Shown: positions 59,325 through 64,000 of the stretch, in pieces
Position numbering within the stretch: position 1 is the stretch's first letter
Layout: each line of letters opens with the position of its first letter
From: Paramacrobiotus metropolitanus
Taxonomy: Eukaryota > Tardigrada > Eutardigrada > Parachela > Macrobiotidae
Reading direction: 5' to 3'
Assembly (NCBI RefSeq): GCF_019649055.1
Contig: NW_026570341.1
Location: forward strand, 248,001-312,000
Length of the DNA: 64,000 nt
Program-made: the position numbers and the translations under genes
The notes under the pieces: generated by a model
The model's input: the letters and a program-made list of their open reading frames with translations, nothing else
What the model was told of the DNA's origin: nothing
Database searches by the model: none

Positions 59325-61130
59325 ATTTCAGAAGAAAAATCCTCCTGAAGAATATTAAATCCGAGCGAAGAATGAGTTCTGAACAGCTGATTAAGAAACT
59401 TAAGGCCTATTTTTACTCGGGCTTAAGATCGTCACATCTCGCGAAACTGAGCTATTTCGGCGAGTATAGATACCTTCACATCTCCGTCACAGTGTCCGTG
59501 ACTGAGGTAGGTAGTATAACCACACACACGTCACCTTACCGTAAGTTAGTTTCGTCAAGGTTACGTTCGTCAAAATCTGGCTACTTTCGTCAAATTTTGG
59601 AAATAGAACTAGTTCTATTTTTTAAACTTCACGATCGTGAAGTTCTGCATGTTTATCGTATATTAGCATGCAAAACGCTGCGTATGTTATTACTCGTATT
59701 AGCGCACTTTCTGCAGGCACAATTGTACTTTACTACCTACAATGGCTACAAACACTTGAAAGACCACTTTATAAATAACAAGAGTCATCTTCGGCTTCGC
59801 CTCAGATGCTCTTGTGGTCTGCATTCAATTCCTTGAAAAATAATCCTTGTTCATTTATTTCTGAAGCCTGGTTTGTGTGTATATTTTTACATTTTGTATG
59901 ATTAGGCGCTGTTCGTAGCTTCAGTTACCTTGCTTTTAATCAGGAAACAGCATTATATAGCTGAGCGGTTCGTTTAATGTGAAACAAAATAGTTAGATAG
60001 CACGACTAATAATCGGAGAGCGGTCAGCGGTGCTAAGTTTCTAATAATTCTGCTTCGCTACTTTTTAATAACTGGTACGTGGAAACCAATTTTGATCGAG
60101 GACAATAATATCCTTTGTTCAGTAATCAGTAGGTTTGGTCGGTAGATACAGTACTCGTTCTCTAGTAGTGTGATTTTTTGATTTTTGATAATTTTTTATT
60201 CTTGATTCAGTCGGCAGCAAGAAGTATGTAGTGATAACGAGCAACAGAGATTACGTTGTCCTACTCACTGAACATTAGTAACAGCAATAGAGGGTCCTGT
60301 AATTTCCGTTTACGCAGCAGCCCTAATTAGTGATAACTAAGCACTGATATATATGGCCTTTGGGTTGGCTCTTTCTCAATTTCGATTGTTTCCGGATAAC
60401 TGTTCCCAAAAAAATTTTTTGACAGAGATTTTAAGCATCTAATGGCGATTGCATTTACACGGGATGTCGTTCTACCCGGTACTAGGTAGTTAACATTTTT
60501 TGTGTATTGGCAATAGCCACCAACAAAATAAAACCAGCCCTCGCGGTCACACTGTTTGTGGTAAGGGGAGGTAAGGCCGGTGGTAAATTGAGGATCTCGG
60601 ACAATGGCGACCGTTCCCTTTATTTAGACATGGCAGCTTCTGCACAGTTCTGTCCGTTTGACAGCTGGTGCATTAGCGTTGTGCTGAACACTGATAACGG
60701 TTCTGCTCTTATCTGGTCTACGCCACTAACACTAAGATAATATCCCTTCCCTAAAACTTTAGCTTCCGTTCACTCTACAGGCCTGATCGACGGTCAGTAT
60801 ATTTCCTGTAACTCAGTAGGTCTGGTTAGTGGATAGTGTAACCCTTGTGCGGTTCTGTTCATTCGAAAGCTGAAGAACTTTGTTCTCATATGCCGGTCCG
60901 GTCAGTGAGTTTTTCACTGCATAGGAAAACTCACGGTCAGTAAACTTTCGCTTTCTAAGTTTAGAAAGCGAAAGTTTTCGCAAACTTTAGTCTAAAACTT
61001 AACTCGCAAATTTTAGTTTTCGCAAACTATGGTTAGACATTGCCTGTTTTCTACCACCGAGTGGACGAAGTGCGATTTCGCTTTCTATACCTAATATGTA
61101 AAGGAACTATGCAGGTAAGTAGCAATACGT
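59325..61130. other. Spacer with hairpins
   Basis: No gene is supported; a 154-codon frame at 59372 lacks features. Two adjacent hairpins lie at 60906-60977. Confidence 0.35.
60906..60977. repeat. Two adjacent hairpins
   Basis: GTGAGTTTTTCACTGCATAG with GAAAACTCAC forms the first (60906-60935). AACTTTCGCTTTCTAA and TTTAGAAAGCGAAAGTT form the second (60942-60977). Further AAACTTT...GCAAACT motifs follow to 61025. Confidence 0.65.
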
Positions 61131-61131
61131 T

Positions 61132-61440
61132 CGCAAACTTTCGCTCTCGCACCCTCAAACGCTTTTTTAGTTTCATAGCTTTCATAATTTCACCCTCTAG
61201 CCAAAGGATTTGTACTTTATATGAAAATTGTTTATGAGATATAAGGAGAATAAAATTTTAAAATGTTTAAAATAAATGCATTCAGGTGGCATTCAAAAGT
61301 CTTATTATAATTCGATATCTTATCCCAAATTTGCATGTAGACGCGTGAGCATACCGTAATATGAGTACTAAGATCGTTTTACACCGAACCCGACAACTTC
61401 TTTGGTTTTTAAGTTAATTTTTAAGTGTTTTGTAATGCAC
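61132..61440 (+). repeat. Single arm of the TTAA palindromic element
   Basis: Matches 540-830 of the full element in the same orientation: AACTTTCGCTCTCGCACCC, CTAGCCAAAGGATTTGTA, AATGCATTCAGGTGG, AAAAGTCTTATTATAA and ACTAAGATCG. It is diverged, and the mirror arm is not evident. Confidence 0.6.
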
Positions 61441-63076
61441 ACATTGCACAGAGAACAATGTATAAGAACGCGGAAAAGCTAAACAGTTCCAGTGCAAAAG
61501 CGCTTTCCCGTTCGCTTTAGAGCATTTTGCTGAAGCGTGACAAAGCTGAAAAATTTTTCGGAGTGTATTCGGAAAAATTACAGTTTTTTTTATTACACTA
61601 CATGCTCTGCATTTGAATGTTAGCTGCTCCACGCAAGTGTTTTATGTAAAATGTCTTTCAAGGTCACCTTGAACTGATGCCTGTACCGGCATCCGAGCGA
61701 CGGTCCAGAGCAGATATTTTTGAAAACAAAATGCATGTGGGACCCTTTTGGGACATGCTGAGTTTAATGGTGAAATCGGTTTTTTAATTTGCTTGGCGGT
61801 TTTTTCTAGCCAAGTTCCACGGGGCGGCCGATCATAATATAGATCTATTTCCTTGATAAATTTTCCATTTCCCACGCAGCTGCACATTTGATTTTGACAA
61901 TATTTTAAATATTAGTTTTGGGACGCAATACAAAAGTGAAACGTCGATCTGCAGCGTTCATCTTCGGAATTAGGTGAAAAATTAGAATCCAAGCGAAAAA
62001 AACAGTAAATCGTTGTAAAACTATCAGTCAGCCGAACGCGCAGTGGATGATTAACCAAAGTTTCAAAGCTGCATAAATATCGCCTGTTGGAAATATACTG
62101 AATGTATCCCACCCCACAGGAAGTACAGCAGTCGCAATTTTATGTTGAAATCATTTTTAGAATTTCGAGGTTTGGCGAAACTGATTTTCGAGTATAACCA
62201 GGAGGTCGTTTTGCCCATGTCCGTGATGTAAGTCGGATCATAGTGCCGGCTTTTATCACGGTCGTCAGATTTTACGGACATCAAGGTTCATGTGCATATT
62301 CTGCCATTTTGACGGACGTAAAGAAAAATGTGACGAAAGCCGAGTAAAAATAGGCCTTTATTCTTTCCAAATGTATAAAATTTTTCTGAATCCCCGTCGT
62401 GACTTGTGGCGGTGGTCGAAGACTCGAAGATAAAAATTAATAAAGCACTCAAATAAAATGGTCTATTATTTACAGAACTACTCGTGTTTGTACTCGTATT
62501 AAAAACAAATAGAAGAAAAAATTAACGAAGACAAAATAATAATAACATAATATTATTAATCATTAAATATTAATAAGAATAATAATAATAGGTACAAGTA
62601 TTAAAAATATTAATAAGAATCTTAAAAAAATTAGGATCCGTCGGTTTACAAAAGTCTTGCAACAAGACATTTCTTTCGAGTATAAACGGTATACCCTTGG
62701 AAAACCAGGAAATACACAGCAGAAAAGCGAAAATATAAATTACAATAATTAAGTGAAAGGCAGCCATAAACTAACTTGGCAGCCAGTTTGGAGATTATGC
62801 GTGGTAATGCTATGAGTGTATTGTGCACAGTCCCTTCTCATGTTAATTGGGACAAATTCTTCATTTGTTAATTTGATCATATTTGTTGAGCGAAGCTCGC
62901 CTTGTACATATTGAGAAATAAAATAGTTTTTAACTAACTAATCTAAATAACTACGAGTACTATAATTCTGTCCGCGAAAAACCACTGCAATGCGCTGACC
63001 ATTGCGCCACAAAGAGCTGGCAGTACACGTAGTGTCCGGTGGACCGACATCCCAGCGCAGTCAGTGACGGACCGCT
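61441..63076. other. Spacer, nothing recognised
   Basis: AT-rich, with AAT-type microsatellite runs at about 62530-62600. A tRNA A-box-like sequence is on the minus strand near 63025, without a T arm. No gene is supported. Confidence 0.35.
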
Positions 63077-64000
63077 TCAGGATCCCTGGCGCGCCGTCCA
63101 CACGCACAGTTGAACGAGGAAGTGCCGGGTGATGCGCGACAACTTCTCCAGCCGCAAATCCTGCAGACCGTCACGGCACCACTTCTTCCCGCGATAATGC
63201 GCCGCGGGACGCGGATCCGCCGACTGCAGCGCGCACAGCACCTACAGCACGGCGGAAGATCATTTCCCAACTTTCTCAAGGTTACCTTAATTTCGGTTAA
63301 CGTATTAGTATTAAAATTGACCAAGCAGTTTAAAACGAGGAACCCAAGAAACCCAAGGCACTCTAAGAAATCTGAGAAAAACACAAGAAACACGAGAAAA
63401 CATAAGAAAACATTAGAAAACGTAAGAGAACATAAGAAAACGTAAGAAAACATAAAAAACATAAGAAAACAAGTCGGACGAGAATGACCAGCGTGGATCG
63501 CAGGTCACGAAAAGCCATAACTATAATCTGTCCCTACCTGCCCGACAAATGGTACGTCCGTCTGCTGGGATTTCCCGCCGCCATTCAACCACTGTCGCAA
63601 CCGTAGCAGCTGCTCCTCATCCGGCTCCGGCAGCCCCGCTTCCACCGCTTCCAAAAATCCGCCGACGATATCCTTATTACGCGGGAATCGCACGCAGCGG
63701 ATCCCCATCTCCAGCTGCGTTACGGTCGGCGGCCCCGTGAACCGCGACGTACTGAAGGTGCAGACCAGGATACCGTGGGCGATGTGGATGGTCTCGCACG
63801 GCAGACGGCGCCATCCGGCCAGACTCCGCTTCAACGAGCGCACCTGCTCACATTTATTGCCCGGAGCGTCGTAACGAAACCCGTACACACAGTCCAGGGT
63901 GATACGGTGCAGGTACATACTGCGCAGCCGGATGCCGGTCCGCTGCTTAGACACATAGGCGAGCATTTCCAGCACGTGCTCCACGCCGCCGGCCAACTTC
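63077..64000 (-). CDS. Tudor-like/F-box family protein, 3' half, runs off the window
   Basis: Exon from beyond 64000 to 63538 (donor GTAGGG), intron 63537-63242, and last exon 63241-63077 (acceptor GCTGTAG); the join is phase 0. The visible part reads TGIRLRSMYLHRITLDCVYG (leucine-rich), RRLPCETIHIAHGILVCTFS, and GFLEAVEAGLPEPDEEQLLR. The last exon is VLCALQSADPRPAAHYRGKK, WCRDGLQDLRLEKLSRITRH, FLVQL...TARQGS and a stop. It is intact in this part and is the clean reference for the last exon. The F-box and any Tudor-like exon would lie beyond 64000. The intron carries AAGAAAACAT-type repeats like intron 1 of the 2.2-kb gene. Confidence 0.78.

Noticed and set aside
59372-59836. 154-codon plus-strand frame
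   Set aside because: Long, but with no domain pattern, AT-rich spacer composition and no splice context.
62985-63060. tRNA A-box-like sequence on the minus strand (GTGGCGCAATGGTCAGCGC)
   Set aside because: No B box or T arm follows, and the ends do not pair.

Overview
This is repeat-rich animal DNA with spliced genes, GT-AG introns, long AT-rich spacers and many old element copies. The best guess at organism is a tardigrade (eutardigrade). That rests on a lineage-expanded family that pairs an N-terminal Tudor/SH3-like module with an F-box, which I associate with tardigrade proteomes from memory; it was not searched.

Layout. 1-2.2 kb: a palindromic element flanked by TTAA and a field of short inverted motifs. 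2.2-4.8 kb: an intact three-exon Tudor-like/F-box gene (+). 4.8-9 kb: mostly featureless, with a broken unknown gene near 6 kb and a palindrome cluster near 8.2 kb. 8.9-12.4 kb: LTR-retroelement remains. 12.9-14.35 kb: family-B DNA polymerase remains of a Polinton-like element (-). 14.4-16.8 kb: a decayed KDM7/PHF8-type PHD-JmjC histone demethylase gene (-), hit by an LTR fragment. 20.3-22.1 and 26.9-27.8 kb: relics of a second F-box subfamily. 24.1-25.1 kb: an ARH3-like ADP-ribosylhydrolase pseudogene cut off by another LTR fragment. 28.2-33.0 kb: a 4.8-kb element with 0.33-0.45 kb terminal inverted repeats, probably Mutator-like, enclosing an unknown 219-residue ORF. 33.6-33.9 kb: a DEAD-box helicase fragment. 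34.4-40.5 kb: a dense F-box block with a pseudogene (+), a shorter F-box gene (-) and a nearly intact three-exon gene (-). 44.6-48.9 kb: a four-exon SANT/Myb-domain gene, BDP1-like (+). 50.7-56.3 kb: a seven-exon gene for a secreted cysteine-rich protein (+). 57-61.5 kb: small relics, MITEs and hairpins. 63.1-64 kb: the 3' half of another F-box gene (-), running off the window.

How the parts relate. The clearest biology is a multigene F-box family in several states: one intact copy, one with a frameshifted last exon, one partial copy at the edge, and several pseudogenes or relics. The copies share a three-exon, phase-0 structure. F-box proteins normally act as substrate receptors in SCF ubiquitin ligases; the substrates here cannot be inferred. 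The SANT gene and the secreted-protein gene look like ordinary single genes in clean, codon-biased sequence. Between them the window is mostly decayed elements and pseudogenes. No CRISPR, rRNA or confident tRNA was seen.
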